64,000 nt of DNA from Durusdinium trenchii (GCA_963970005.1 CAXAMN010005335.1:1293668-1357667), one strand, 5' to 3'. Shown: positions 44,793-56,605, counted from the stretch's first letter. Numbers and translations are program-made. Notes: a model not told the origin generated them from the letters alone.

Positions 44793-46509
44793 AAATGGGA
44801 AAACCATGTTCCTCTCCACCTTTGTAAAGTGGGTGCAACTGTTTAGTTTTGGAGTTGATATGACCGCACTACAGAATCAAGAAGGTGCCTGAAAAGCAGG
44901 TGGAAAGAAACACTGCAACTCGAGTTGATCCAACCCAGCATTTGATCTACAACTTACAACCATCCGAATGAGTAGGCAGAATATGAACCAATCCGAATCA
45001 TGACCAGTTTCCGTTCTTGGATTTCCACGTACTGTTCCATCTAGTGTAGGACGGATGAATATGAATATCTATGAATACTGTACCTTTAGCCATTCAAGCT
45101 GACATAAACAAATTATAAAAAAATCCTCTGACCAGTCTGACCATGGAAAAGACTTAGGGATCCGCGCTGGCGTGGCGCGCCACAGAGGCACACGGAAGGG
45201 CTCCCGGCCTCTTCGATGTCTCCCAAACGGAGCTCCTCTGGAGGCTCAGCCTCCCGCTCCTTGAAGCGTGGGTCTTCACTCGTTGGATGGAAGGCACCGT
45301 TTGGAAAAACAGAAGACCCTCCCCCTTAAGAAAAGAGTTGCATTCCCAAAATCTCAGGTGGTGTCAGTGTCTTCAATCCCTCACCAGTGGTGTTCTAGCA
45401 GGAAACAAAAAACCTCTGCACCATTCTGCCCCCTGAATTCACTCCCTCGTGTGTCTTGGGGTGGGAGGGGATGCTGTAGTGTAGGTCATTCAAACGCAGG
45501 CTTCCCAGGCGCTTTTCAGCCATCACACGATGAGGCATCCATGTTCACCAACCCAAAGCCTAGACACTTGTCATGGTGCTTGTTGAAACTACCCTTGGCC
45601 CGTTGATCCTACCACAAAGGTGCACAACCAGTGTTTCCAGGCCCTCAAACCATTTGGTCCAAAACTGGTAGATTCCCCCTGGTCAGGAATCTACTGGGAA
45701 ATCTAGCTTGCCTCAAAGGATCTTGGCTGTTTTAGGCACATGGGTTTCATGGGTATGAATTGAAATAGGGTGACTTCCTAAAAATATATAGACTAAAAGA
45801 AACTGGTTCGTGGGTCTCCCTACTCCAATACACACCCAGATCATGCCGGCAAGGCTATGTACGTGGTGTCCGGAAAGCACTCTCTATGACTCTATGGCTA
45901 TAGGCACCCAAACTGTCATGCCTCACAAGACTGATGCATAGGGCCTCAATTAGGCAGGTCGATTTTGTTTGAACATACAGAAGTCCCCGCAAACACCGGG
46001 GGGATGTTTCCCCCATAGCAATGGCCTCCACCTAATAGCGTCCTTGTTACTAGTAGTAAGGCCAGGAGCTACTAGTAGCATCCGCGCTACTAGTAGTAAT
46101 GCCCTTGTTATTAGGAGCGACTTGTTGCTAGTAGCGATGCCCTTTGTTCCCAATTCAATCTCCCCGAATCCAATTCCCCCTCCATCTTCGTTCCACGGCT
46201 CAGGGAGCTCCGGGGCCGCTGGTGGCGGCAACGGCTCACTGATCTCCTGACGTCCAATCACCCTGCGGGCATGGTATCCATGGTTTCCAAGGACCACGTG
46301 GCTGTGTCGTAAAACAGGGAGACCTCCTAGTTCATCCGAAAAAGACCAGTCATGACCAGTCTACAGTCTACCTCAATGGGCCAGGGGGTCTCCCTACAAA
46401 ATATATACATATATAGATACACACAGAAGTGTGGTATCCCTAATTGTTTGTTCATTCATAGAGCCGGAGGAAAGTCGCATGTCTCGTCCCCTCCTCATGT
46501 ACCGAGGTC
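44793..46509. other. No assignable gene; TAGTAG-type minisatellite
   Basis: At about 46030-46140 the words CTACTAGTAGTAA and TACTAGTAGCA alternate with GCCCTTGTTA-type spacers, resembling blocks at 49.04-49.11, 49.79-49.96 and 55.60-55.69 kb. No exon was recognised. Confidence 0.45.
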
Positions 46510-47040
46510 TCAGTCGTAGCAGGCTTCCAGTTGTCTTCCCCGAAGCCTCGGTACGGAAGCACAACGACCGAACGTGGGGCGAGCATCGGTGGTGGCGGGC
46601 ATCTCCACCTTTTCAAGGTTCTGGTGTGCTGGGTGCTCATTACAAGACCCGTGCTGTGGTGTGCTGTGCGCGGTGGTGTGCTCTCTGTGTGTGTTTGTGT
46701 GTTTTTTGTGTAAGCTTCGAAGGTTCAAGATGCATCCAACAGAAGACCTCAGACTGTCAGACGTAGATGTGACGATATATCCCTTATGTTTGGCCAGCAA
46801 CTCATTGCTTGAGTTTCGTTTGAATACTTGCTCATTGCGAAGCCCCTTCAGCCTGAAGATTTGACGAACCACCCAGGTCACCAGCATCACACACCACGTC
46901 TCGGTCCATCCCAACGGGAGGTCGGGCGGTTCCGCGCAGCTGGTCGCTTGCGCTTGGGTGAGCGGCTCAGTGTGCATGGTGGAAACCAGCAACTCAACGA
47001 CAACCCAAATAAGAGAAGGGATGAAAAGGGCTTTAAACAT
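46510..47040 (-). CDS. Frame with possible signal peptide
   Basis: A minus frame of 176 codons starts with ATG at 47040 and a hydrophobic leader (F-I-P-S-L-I-W-V-V-V-E-L-L-V) followed by a polar, Cys/Pro/Trp-containing region. The reading frame contains a 45-nt GTGTGT..TTCAG segment that could be spliced out without changing frame. The His/Thr-rich last third looks less coding-like. A secreted protein is possible; no family is recognised. Confidence 0.4.
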   Translation of the reverse strand: MFKALFIPSLIWVVVELLVSTMHTEPLTQAQATSCAEPPDLPLGWTETWCVMLVTWVVRQIFRLKGLRNEQVFKRNSSNELLAKHKGYIVTSTSDSLRSSVGCILNLRSLHKKHTNTHREHTTAHSTPQHGSCNEHPAHQNLEKVEMPATTDARPTFGRCASVPRLRGRQLEACYD

Positions 47041-47302
47041 ATGGCGTTATTAAAAAATAGAAACACACAATAGTGGGACGATCCAAGGTCCTGCTGACCC
47101 AGATCTACTCTTTACAAGTCTTCAGAACCTCGACACATTCTCTCCAACGGTGCCCAAGGGGCGTTCGCCGCAGAAGTCCCAGCCTCGCTGACCGCCCGAC
47201 CGGTTTCGGCAAAAAGCACCCCGATGGTCGATGTCCACCCGGTGGGGGTGCCTGATTTCAGCAATCATATGTCTGTATTAAGTATAGCTGGGCTTATAGC
47301 TG

Positions 47303-47464
47303 TCACTGTGTCTTATTTAGCTGACAGGCTTCATAAGGTCTTAGCAATGTCTTAGCTCTGTCAGCTAGCTCATGAGCTATGTACTCACAAGCGTGAGAGC
47401 AACTGGACCGTGTCTGCACTCGACCGGTCTCCAGGTCCATCACAGTATACCGGTTGGGTGTCCA
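47303..47464 (-). CDS. Terminal exon, Cys-containing, unknown protein
   Basis: After ATCCTGCCCAG the frame runs 53 codons in phase 0 to TGA at 47303-47305. It reads W-T-P-N-R-Y-T-V-M-D-L-E then S-C-S-H-A-C-E-Y and an Ala/Leu/Arg-rich helix ending near another Cys. C-x3-C recalls the first cysteines of the PAN/Apple copies, but the G-V-E-F-S and G-R-C-E-V-W parts are missing. Confidence 0.45.
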   Translation of the reverse strand, partial: WTPNRYTVMDLETGRVQTRSSCSHACEYIAHELADRAKTLLRPYEACQLNKTQ

Positions 47465-49353
47465 CTGGGCAGGATTGTGGGCGCGACATGGCTGTGGATC
47501 ACCAAGGACCAATGTTGACCACGGAAAATGAACAGAATGGGCTACTAAGGAGGTCAACCTACCAGGGCCTAGAATTTCCAGATTTGAATGCCAAAGAAAA
47601 GCGTCCAGGGCCAACTGGTTCGAAACCAACCAGGTATTGGACCACCGAAGTAAGGGATCATGTTGAGTAGGGCGTTGGCTCTGGTTGGGTTTTCAGTTGC
47701 AGTGGAAGGACTGTCATTAGGGACTCGTCCCATTGAGGGAACCCCCAAAACACCCAGTTGAAGAGACCAGGGCCGAACCCATCACGGGCGAGGTGTTGGC
47801 GTGGTTTGGACCCTACAAAACCATGGAAAACGAACGGACGTCGTGAGCAGGACGTGAACCTCGTTGTTGACAGAACCTGTCAAAAGTTCGGGAAGTCGCT
47901 AGAAGATGGTCGGCAAAGTGACCTAGCAAAGGCACAACCCTCGCTTCTCTTCTCCTCATCTTCTGGTCAAAGTGACCTGTCTTTGGTCATAGCTCACAAC
48001 CAGGTGTTTTTGCCGCAATCCGCAGAGTCGGATGGGATACGAGCACGTTTACTTAATTAGTATAATCCATCAGTTATTGGAGACTCGATCCTACAATTCG
48101 AACATCCTCTTCATCTAAGTGCATCCCGGGTGCTACAGCATCCGCAAGATCGCAGAAGTATGTAGAAGTCAAAAAATTCCAGAGGTTCCCTTCAATGCCC
48201 CCAAACTCGGCATCCCAAATCCTGCATCGTGAATCAATAGCAGAGACAACTTCAACGGCTTCCCAAGATGAGGAGTTGAGAAGACCTCCAGAACGCCTGG
48301 ATTTTCGACCAACCCATGAGGAAAAGAAAATCCGTCATACCAAGATACTCCATCCAAGAGTCATGAAAACCCTGAAGAAAAGAGAAAAGTACTCCATCCC
48401 CCTCTGCAGGCAGCTGGCTATGTGAGGCATTCCAGCCCATGCCCGCCAGCTCCGGTCGTTCGTCATCCACGGTGGTGGGGCAGACGCGGAACATGCCACT
48501 GCTGTCCCTCAGATGTGGGCACTGCTTTTCGGGCAAAACAGACGTCGACTGGGACGGAGAAACGCCCCGTACCAAGCACCGAGCACATGGAGAAGCTCCG
48601 AGGTTCCGCATCCCATCTTCCCCATCTTCCTTGCAGGTCCCAAACAATGATGCCATCAGAAACCCATGTTCATCTTCCAGGGTGTCCTGATTTCAGGCTC
48701 TTCAAGTCAATCCACTAATGAGATCGAATCGACACTCTGGCTTGGGATGGCACCGCCTGATGGACATGTATGCGGCCCTCAAAGTCCCTTAGATGTCGAC
48801 ATTGATGGACATCATGAAAGATATATATTATATCTATTAGACATATGCAATGCATATGACTATGCATATGACCATATATAAACATGTATACCATGACGAG
48901 TCCCATGTCATGTGCATCCCGTTCCTTGGGACTCGGTGACGGGACGCGCTGCGGTGAATGAAACGCTTCGGGTGTGCGGTCTCGTCTCGCTGCAGTGAGG
49001 CTACCACTCTGGTTTGAGTGTGTATTTTAACAGAGTGAAACCTAACATGGCCTCCAACCTACATGCGATGGCCTCCAACCTAACAGCTTCTAGCTTTCTA
49101 GCTACTAGTAATAGCCTCCACACGCTGTGTTTTGGTCTATTTTACATCTTCCAGGGGGTCGAACTGGGGGGTCTCCCTATTTAATCTTCACATCATATCC
49201 TATCAGGATTTGCATTCTCATGCCCCATCACACAACGCGATATGGGTCTCAACAACCATTAGCACGGAATCCCAAGTTGCCAACAGTGTTTCTTCCAAAC
49301 AAAGGTTTCCTGTATTTCCCTGTGTTTCACCCAGCCCCATACTTCCTTTTCAG
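47465..49353. other. No confident gene; coding-like patches and repeats
   Basis: Plus frames at 47758-48060 and 48439-48620 (ending at TTGCAG|GTCCCA) and a 134-codon minus frame at 48252-48656 overlap and compete. At about 49040-49115 the word GATGGCCTCCAACCTA is repeated, followed by CTAGCTACTAGTAATAGCCT. Confidence 0.3.
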
Positions 49354-49617
49354 TGCCAAATCCCACAGCCAGGGGGCGTGATGGTGCATAAATGCCTCAG
49401 ATGCAACCGTCCGAATTCGCGTTCCCACCTCCTCTTGCGGACGGAGCTTCACCGAACCGGGCCGTCCGAGAGCTCATCCGAACCGGATTCCTCCGAGGAT
49501 CGGCCGAAGCGAGGATCGGTGGTGGATGGATGGCCCGTCCAGTCCGCCACGGCGCGTGGTGGCCGAGGGCATCCATTCCCCGCGGACGACGAAGGACTAC
49601 GCAGTGTCGCGAAGTAG
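49354..49617 (+). CDS. Terminal exon, Arg/Ser/Gly-rich
   Basis: From the acceptor ACTTCCTTTTCAG the frame reads 87 codons in phase 0 to TAG. It starts with a C-x(n)-C-x2-C arrangement (K-C-L-R-C-N), then Ser/Glu/Asp-rich and Gly/Arg-rich sequence. A second plus frame (49392-49622) is open and equally biased, so the frame is uncertain. Confidence 0.4.
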   Translation, partial: CQIPQPGGVMVHKCLRCNRPNSRSHLLLRTELHRTGPSESSSEPDSSEDRPKRGSVVDGWPVQSATARGGRGHPFPADDEGLRSVAK

Positions 49618-49789
49618 TATAAGATGTGGATGGAACCCATTGGACCCCTGTTTGGGTTGACCCCTGTGTCTTTGTGACCGGTCTCATCAGCGTTTTTTTG
49701 GTGCCCCCAAATATAAAGACGTCTGCCTGGATTCCAAGGGCTACACGACACACACCCACAGCGCTGACACCGCTGACACCACTGACCCA

Positions 49790-49960
49790 CTTAGTAATAA
49801 GAAGCTATTAGAAACAATAAGCTACTAGGAATAGGTGCATCGCTTCTAGTAACAAGTGCCTTACTAGTAACAAGAAGCTATTAGGAACAAGTGCCACGCT
49901 AGTAGTAACAGGTGCCTTACTAGTAGTAACAAGAAGCTATTAGAAACAATAAATAGAATT
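49790..49960. repeat. TAGTAA / AAGAAGCTATTAGAAACAA repeats
   Basis: AAGAAGCTATTAGAAACAAT occurs at about 49800 and 49931, with a near copy at 49872, interleaved with GTGCCTTACTAGTAGTAACA-type words. The pattern belongs with the blocks at 46.03 and 55.60 kb. Confidence 0.7.
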
Positions 49961-50677
49961 TAATTAGAATCTAATTAGAGTCTTCGATTCATGAGCCAAG
50001 GAACTGATGCTCAGGGTCTTTCCTGGGCGAGGAAAACCGTGTGCTTCTCGCACCGTCAAACCCCGAAACGGGTGATGAATCACCGGTGAATTGGGCTTTA
50101 TCACAAAAAGGGCCGGCAATAATGGTGAGCTCAATCGTTTAAGCTCTCCGAGCACGAAGCTTGGTGAGACAAGCAGTGGTTCCTTCTCTCAGGATCCCAT
50201 GTCTCTCTTGAGACTGCTCGGCCAGTACCACGAAGGTGCCATTCTGGAAATACTCGTACGGGCATGAGAATGCGAATGCTGGGACCATGCTGAAGATTTG
50301 CGGACTGAATGAATGAATGATGTGTAAGATGCTTCACAAGGATGTGTATTAAACTAGGGAGACCTCCCAAAGACCCTTTGGAAGAGGGAAAATAGACTGA
50401 AACCCAAAAACCCTGTGATTGATGCATTGGGGGTCTTCTTATTTTAGTTTAATACTCACCTAGGCAAATGCCAACCAAGGGTTTTTTTCGGTTTACTCCC
50501 GTTCCCCTCCTCCAAATGCGTTCTGGAGATTAGATTGTGGCAGCCTCAGAGCCTGGGGATGAGAACTGGCCCGCTCGAATTCAAGGTGACCTTGAAAAAC
50601 TACCAAGGCGCATGGCCGCATGGTGCTCTCTCTCTCTCTCTCACTGACACTTCGAATCATCCACATCCCCCAAACAG

Positions 50678-50815
50678 ATGGGATCTGCGTGGATCCACCT
50701 TCTCGGGAGCTACCACTGGACCCTCGAAGCCTACATGGACATCTGTGATCACCCAGGGCCCATGGGAGCTCCATGCAGACTACCAACGTCCAAGGAGCTC
50801 GGAAGAAGTATCAAC
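50678..50815 (+). CDS. Possible exon, unknown protein
   Basis: A 46-codon frame, phase 0 at both ends, between CCCCCAAACAG and ATCAAC|GTGTGT. It starts with ATG and is Trp/Tyr/His/Pro-rich with two Cys. Another plus frame and a minus frame are also open, so support is modest. Confidence 0.38.
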
Positions 50816-52971
50816 GTGTGTATAGGCTCGCCAATACCACAAAGAAAGACTGGTGAAATATAATGTATATATATATATATTCGCCCCTTGCCCTTACTGG
50901 TAACACCCTGAAACTCTCCAAGCATTCTTTCCTCCATCTTCCTGCTCACCCCTTACTCAGTCCACTGACCACCTCACTGGTTCACTCTTTTGTGAAGAAG
51001 CCTCAGTAGCACCCCCCATTCCTGGGTGGTTTCAGAGGCGAGAAAGATGCGAAGAATCTCCGCCATTTTACCACCTGTGACTCGTTCGTGGACGAACATC
51101 AAATCCGAACGAACGTCGGCCTCCAAGTCTCTGGTACTGCAGCATCGCCTCCACCGATAGACGGTTCCTCAAGGGCACCTTCGTCAGGTCCAGCGTGCCA
51201 TCCTGGAGGAAACGGAGGGACCGGGTTTGAACGGCCGGCAACTACCTCAAACCGTCCGCGAGTCAACGGACACAATGTCTACTGGAGTTCCAGCTGACCA
51301 GAGTCGGCTCCAAATGAAGCACGGCGCTGGAATTCAGCACTGAAGGGTGGCAAGTAGTCTTGAAGTAGCCTTGTAGCAACTTGGTGCTTGCTCATGCGGG
51401 TGTCTACAAGCCTGGGGAAGCCGGAAATTGTTCGAAGACAGATTGGGCTTAGCTACTGATAGATCAATACCACTAGACCAAGGGTTCTGGCGGGTTGTTT
51501 ATTAGATCCGGAAAAAGGGACCACTCCGCAGCTCATGTCTACAGTCATCAAGGACCTGTAGCAATGATGTTCAGGACCAGCTAGTCACTATCTATGCATC
51601 TATATAATCTTACACCCTTCCTCGATTCCTGCTATTTAGCGGATCTCTTGATATATTTATATACATATTAATACACATCATGGCAGCGGGCGAGCCCCAG
51701 GACCATTAAGAAGGCCCCTGGTCATCAGGTCCTGGTTATGCATCTGACCCACCTGTCCCAATGAAACAAGCTCCTGTCCCAATCAGTCAAGGACAATCAT
51801 CCACAATGGCTCGCTCTGGGCTCTTTATATTTCATTCTCGGTCAGTCGTAGGAGAGGAGAGGGAAGTAGAAAGATATGATTCTCAACTGTTCCCGTGTTT
51901 CTTGAACATGGTTGACCATCTGGAAGACCCATGGCCTGCTTGAGGAAGAATGGGTCTTCCATATATCTCCTGCAAGACGAGGTTTCGCACGACTCCGCAC
52001 GGACGGTGCAGGACGAGCAAAAGGAAGGGGTTTGACAATGCAGCAACTGGGGCAAACGCACGCCATCTGCAAAAATGGCAGCAGGGAAGTAGCCGCACCC
52101 TGTTTCTTACAACAAAAGGACAGAAGGGATTGCACGATATGTTTGCAACAATATGTGTTGCCTTCATTCTAGCACCACTAACGTACCAGAGTGTGTTCCA
52201 AGGGCCCCCAAAGCAAAATAAACCTCTAAGCCTCTCGTCTGACGTCTCAGAATAAAGTGGCGACCAAAGGGTCTTGGGACTGCGCCTCCACATTTGGGAT
52301 AGACCAACAGGGATTGTTCAAACTCTGTAGGGATTTTCCTGGGCCCTCCAAGTTCAAAGCATTGAAAAAGGTTTAGAAAAGGTTGGAAACACCTTTTTCT
52401 TGACCTGATACCCGGAACTAAGGCACAAAATCTACAAAATTCCGTGGAGACTTTATAGTCCTTCTGGGTCATCTACCTGGGATTCGCTTGCCGCCCAGAA
52501 ATAAACCAATCGTTTCTAGTAAACCTCCCAAAACACAGCAGCACGAGGCAAACAGCCCCGGCCAGGGTGAACAGCGCAGCTTGCTAAGCTGGCCTACTGT
52601 CCTTCCTTCCTTCCTTCCTTTCTTCCTTCTTTCCTTCCTTCCTTCCTTCCTTCCTTGAATTCTTCCTTCCTTTGTTTTCTGTTTGACGCATGTTTGTTTC
52701 TTTGTGATGTTTCTTTGTGGGTTTTGTCTCTTAAAAGCGCCTCCCCGGCAGATCGCCAACTCTAACCAAATCTTCAAGTTTTCTGCTGAGGCTTCCATTG
52801 TCTATTGGAAGCCACTCCGGGCTTCTCACTGCATGGTTGGTCAACAAATATGCTTTCATGCCTCTCTTTCTTGACTGGCCCCCCAAAAAAGTTCTTTCTT
52901 GACTGTGGAACTGCTGGAGCTTCAGCTGTAAACATCCCAAAAAACGTTCCGGGCAAGATCATGCGCTCGAG
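50816..52971. other. No assignable gene; hairpin and TTCC microsatellite
   Basis: Contains a TA run (50865-50880), a hairpin GGAAGACCCA..TGGGTCTTCC at about 51922-51960, and a TTCC microsatellite at about 52591-52671. A plus frame at 51088-51297 is Ser/Pro/Gly-rich but has no splice support. Confidence 0.4.
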
Positions 52972-53036
52972 TCATCTCCTCAGCAGGTCGCCCCTCCACG
53001 CGCACATGGCACCATGCGCCGTCCGTGGTGCGGCGC
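52972..53036 (-). CDS. Second (terminal) exon of small two-exon gene
   Basis: After CGACTGTCAG two bases complete the Gly codon split at 53188; the frame then reads 20 residues (Ala/Arg-rich, with C-A-W-R-G-D-L-L-R-R) to TGA. The intron 53187-53037 is 151 nt, GT..AG. Confidence 0.45.
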
Positions 53037-53187
53037 CTGACAGTCGCGGCGGGGCCGCCGGTGGCAGGGGAAATCCAGGGGGAAATCCAGCAAAGCAGGG
53101 GAAGGTGTGTGTGAATCTGTGCATGCTTATGGCATCTAGCTCATTCATGTTCATTCTGGTTCTCCTATTCCTTGACGAACCATTTAC

Positions 53188-53431
53188 CTGCTGCACTCTC
53201 CGCTGTCCCCCTCCCACAAAACCTGGCCCCATCTCCCAACAAAAAAACACACCATCCTCCACCGATATCGCCGAGACCGTCTTTCTTTGGTCCATCTCGC
53301 TGGAATCGGATCCCGCCTGAGCTGAGACCCAAGTGTGGCTCGCAGTAGTCCCAGACCGCCCCCGACCGGTCCAAGTCTGGTCGGACCGAGGTCACCAGAC
53401 GGTCGAAGGAGGTGAAAGCGGAGAACGACAT
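53188..53431 (-). CDS. First exon of small two-exon gene
   Basis: ATG at 53431 opens a frame of 81 codons plus one base ending at GCAGCAG|GTAAAT. The protein begins M-S-F-S-A-F-T-S-F-D-R-L-V, continues with acidic and Trp/Tyr/Cys residues and then Gly-rich and hydrophobic parts (W-C-V-F-L-L-G-D-G). With the second exon the product is about 102 residues. A GA-rich tract (CT on the plus strand, 53474-53530) lies just upstream. No family is recognised. Confidence 0.52.
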
Positions 53432-53473
53432 GGGAAGGGCATGGGAATGGGACGGGAATAGCACAAATGCACC

Positions 53474-53530
53474 CCTCTCTCTCTTCTCCTTCTCTCTCCT
53501 TCTCTCTCTCTCTCTCTCTCTCCCTCTCTT
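53474..53530. repeat. CT microsatellite
   Basis: A CTCTCT-rich run, upstream of a predicted minus-strand start codon. Confidence 0.9.
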
Positions 53531-53599
53531 TCGTAAGCAAAGGCCTTTTGTTTAAAGAAATAGGCACGCAAGTGGATGGGCCCACTAGGTATACAATCG

Positions 53600-54420
53600 A
53601 TGCACATATATAGGGCATAAGAATGATTAATGATGATTTTAGGCGTGCTAGATTGAGTTCGCATGATTCTCCTTTGATAGACTTGATGTGGAGAGTGGCA
53701 ACCAAAAAAACGTATCCCCTAAGTAATAGTGTTCGCAGTATTGATTATCCTTGTGGGTTTAGAATCCGTGGACACAAACAATCCTCGCATCGTTCAGCAA
53801 AACCAGCTGTAACATGCTGTAACACCGTTTTTCTGGGTATCTGGATTGCTGGTTGGGTTTGAACAACATCATGATCCTTTGCACCGAATGTCTCCCCAAA
53901 CCCACCCTAACGGAACAACTGTACAAAAATCATGAGAAACCGCCGGGAAACCGCACGACAATCATCTAATAGTCTAAAGTCTGGAACAACTGCTCACCAC
54001 CCTTTCAGCTGTACCCCACCGCACTGGAAACAGCCGAAAAAAGATACTTTACTTCGAGTGATCCCCACCATGACATTTCAATGGTTTGCTTTCACGCCAT
54101 GGTGAGGAGCAATGTTGCCATGGACCGCATACATGCAGCATGGCCCGGGCTTGCACTTGCATTGCCAAGCATCTTGAACATACAACAGAAGCCAAGCATC
54201 TCCATCCAACTCCAGTTCACTTGCGCCTTCTGCTGACAGTGTGTGAGTTCGACGATAGATAGGCATAGTTGTCAAAGCTTGACCACAAATCAAACTTTTT
54301 TTCATTGCTTCCGCTTGACTGTGAAGCAGCCTCTGCTGCTGGCTCATACAAATCATCAGGCGGCAGTCTCTTGGGCAAGTCAAATTGCGGCGCTTGCCTA
54401 ACTGCGGCCCGGTAGTGCCC
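53600..54420. other. No confident gene
   Basis: A plus frame at 53623-53862 of lower GC reads plausibly (Arg/Ser/Asp-rich) but lacks motifs. The rest is featureless. Confidence 0.25.
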
Positions 54421-54424
54421 GGTA

Positions 54425-54600
54425 GTGTGTTGTATCTGTAGTTGTGTGTTTCGCTGTGTGCTTCGCTGTGTGTATGTGATTGTGTGTCTGTGGTTGTGTT
54501 TGCGATTGCGTGTTTCTGATTGTGTGTGTGTTTGCGACTGTGTTTGTGACTGTGTGTCTCTGTGGTTGTGTGTTTGTGATTGTGTGTTTGCCGTTGCGAT
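54425..54600. repeat. TGTGTTTGTGATTG-type degenerate repeats
   Basis: TGTGT and TTGTGATTGTG words repeat across the region; the opposite strand gives a His/Thr/Lys-rich frame that is not taken as coding. Confidence 0.8.
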
Positions 54601-54850
54601 CTGGCACTTGCCGTTGAGGTCCAGTAGTGCGCACTAGGATCGGGTGATTGCTGTTGAGGTCCAGTAGTGCCCACTGCGATCTGGCGCCTGCTGTTGAGGT
54701 CCAGGAGTGCCCACTGCGATCTGGCGCTTGCTGCTGAGGTCCGGTAGCGCCTACTGCGATCTGGCGCTTGCTGTTGATGTCCGGTAGTGCCCACTGCAAT
54801 CTGGCGCAGGCTTGCTGTCGAGGTCCGGTATTTCGATCTGGAGCTGGCGA
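54598..54850 (+). repeat. 40-bp minisatellite, about six units
   Basis: Units read GATCTGGCGCTTGCTGTTGA followed by GGTCCGGTAGTGCCCACTGC, about 40 bp each, with point changes. The last unit has a 3-nt insertion and is truncated. The unit is not a multiple of 3, so each unit changes frame; the long minus frame across it is rejected as a gene. Confidence 0.88.
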
Positions 54851-55381
54851 GGAGAGGAGACGAGGAGAGGAGAAGAAGAGAAGAGCTCTGATAAAATATA
54901 ACAACCCTCACCTGGCAGGCGGGGAAAACGCCACAGGAAAAAAGCACACCTCTTCCTCCAGTTGAATCACACGACAAACACCTGTCTTCTTTGCTGAAAA
55001 AAGAACACAACAACCTGAATCCTCGCCCTTCTCGGTGCCTCTCTCCTTGGTGGCTTCCGGTCCACCTGCAAAGGCGCGGTGCGATCGCGTGTGGCGCGAG
55101 AACGAGACGTCGTGCTGAGGTTCTGACTACACCACCCCACTGCCCACTACCCCAGAGTGAAAAAATGACAGAATGTGCGAAACCCTTGTTAAGGGTGGAT
55201 TAGAGACTTAATTGACCTCTAATCAGGCCCAATTAAGAAACCCACTCACCAGACTTAGGCCACTTTTTAAGGGCCAACTGACCCAACTTGTTTATTTTGG
55301 CCTTCTCCGTTTTCAACATAGAAACAGTTGTGAATTCTATGTCGGTTCGGCGGTCATCCCTAATTAGTGCATGTTTAATTC

Positions 55382-55648
55382 ATGCCGATTGGGCGAAATC
55401 GTGTTGAAAGGGATGCGTTGACCTCAAAACTTGCGAAGCTATACGGAGAAACGGGTCGATTTGCCATTGGATCTGGAAGTCACCCGTGTTTTGGTCTCAT
55501 TTCCATTTCACTTGAATCAGCCCCACCTAAGAGATCATTTGCTTACCCCATTCCAAATGACAAGTCTTATGAACGAAACCGTGTGACACGGAATTCCAAA
55601 CTACTTGCGATGGCCTCCAAACTACTAGCGATGGCCTCACAAGTGTAG
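55382..55648 (+). CDS. Possible frame, unknown
   Basis: An 88-codon plus frame, mostly Arg/Lys/Ser/Gly, ends within the GATGGCCTCCAAACTACTAG repeat block. No splice support or domain. The last 15 codons are repeat-derived. Confidence 0.22.
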   Translation: MPIGRNRVERDALTSKLAKLYGETGRFAIGSGSHPCFGLISISLESAPPKRSFAYPIPNDKSYERNRVTRNSKLLAMASKLLAMASQV

Positions 55649-55690
55649 CGATGGCCTCCAACCTACTAGCGATGACCAATGAGCTCTTAA
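55600..55690 (+). repeat. GATGGCCTCCAACCTACTAGC minisatellite
   Basis: Four copies of a 20-21 bp unit (ACTACTAGCGATGGCCTCCA with small changes) in tandem. The same word occurs at 49040-49085. Confidence 0.8.
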
Positions 55691-55744
55691 TAGGCATTGC
55701 CCTCATTCCCCCTTCAAGGACCAGTGGCCGCCAATAATTGGCGG

Positions 55745-55812
55745 TGGCAGTTGCGGTGGTGGCAGTAGTCGTAGTCGTAGTCGTAGTCGTAGTCGTAGTC
55801 ATAGTCGTAGTC

Positions 55813-55861
<49 letters not shown>

Positions 55862-55965
55862 GAGCAGGAGTAGGAGTAGCAGTAGCAGCAGCAGCAGTAG
55901 TAGGAGTAGTAGTAGTAGTAGCAGCAGCAGCAGTAGTAGTAGTATGACGTACGTACGTATGTAGG
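55745..55965. repeat. GTAGTC and GTA microsatellite
   Basis: GTAGTC units from about 55768 pass into GTA/GTAGCA units to about 55944 and then GTAC/GTAT runs. Homopolymer-like frames (Val, Tyr or Leu runs) arise from it and are rejected as genes. Confidence 0.9.
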
Positions 55966-56605
55966 TATGTATGTATGTATGATACAAAGGCATCGGTCTT
56001 GGGTTTTCCTCATCGGTTTTCAGTGCTTGCTCAATGTAAGACCTACCGACATAAAGCTTTTGGTTCCGACCTTTTTGGACGGTGCTCAATTTGCAAAATA
56101 CTGCGGCCTAAACCGCTCTTGAGAATGTGTCAGATCGATCCCTAATAAGCCTTACTCAGGCATTGCCCTTTTCCTCTTTTCAAGAACCCTGTGATTTTTA
56201 CATGCTAAATGGGTAGTGCCTAATTAAGGACAATGCATGATTTCACATTTGAAAAAACAGCGTTTCACCCGTATAAGTTCTTAATTTGGCTGCATTTTTT
56301 GGTAGTGAGCAGTGGGTCGCATGCTTAGACTTTCATGATCCAGGTGAAGCGACTGCACTTGGCAGTCTTGTTCATCCGAAAATTCTGAAATTTTACTACC
56401 TTTGGATTCTATGTGTCTAAGTGCATCTCGACGACTCCAAAGGGGGCAAATTCCAAGCATCTTGCCCATACATTTGGTCCTCAGTCATGATGCCGGTAGC
56501 CCTGTCAATTGGTCTTACAACAAGGCTGGCGGCACAGGCCGCTGGCACCAGCACGCCACTGTCGGCTGATGTCGGCTGCCCCCGGCGAGCCGACCTTCGC
56601 GAAGG

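Noticed and set aside
54078-55013. 311-codon minus frame, His/Thr/Lys-rich then Ser/Gln/Arg-rich
   Set aside because: It consists mostly of TGTGT-type simple repeats and the 40-bp minisatellite; composition is not protein-like.
55714-56089. Long frames of Val, Tyr, Leu or Asp-Tyr runs
   Set aside because: They are direct translations of the GTA/GTC microsatellite.
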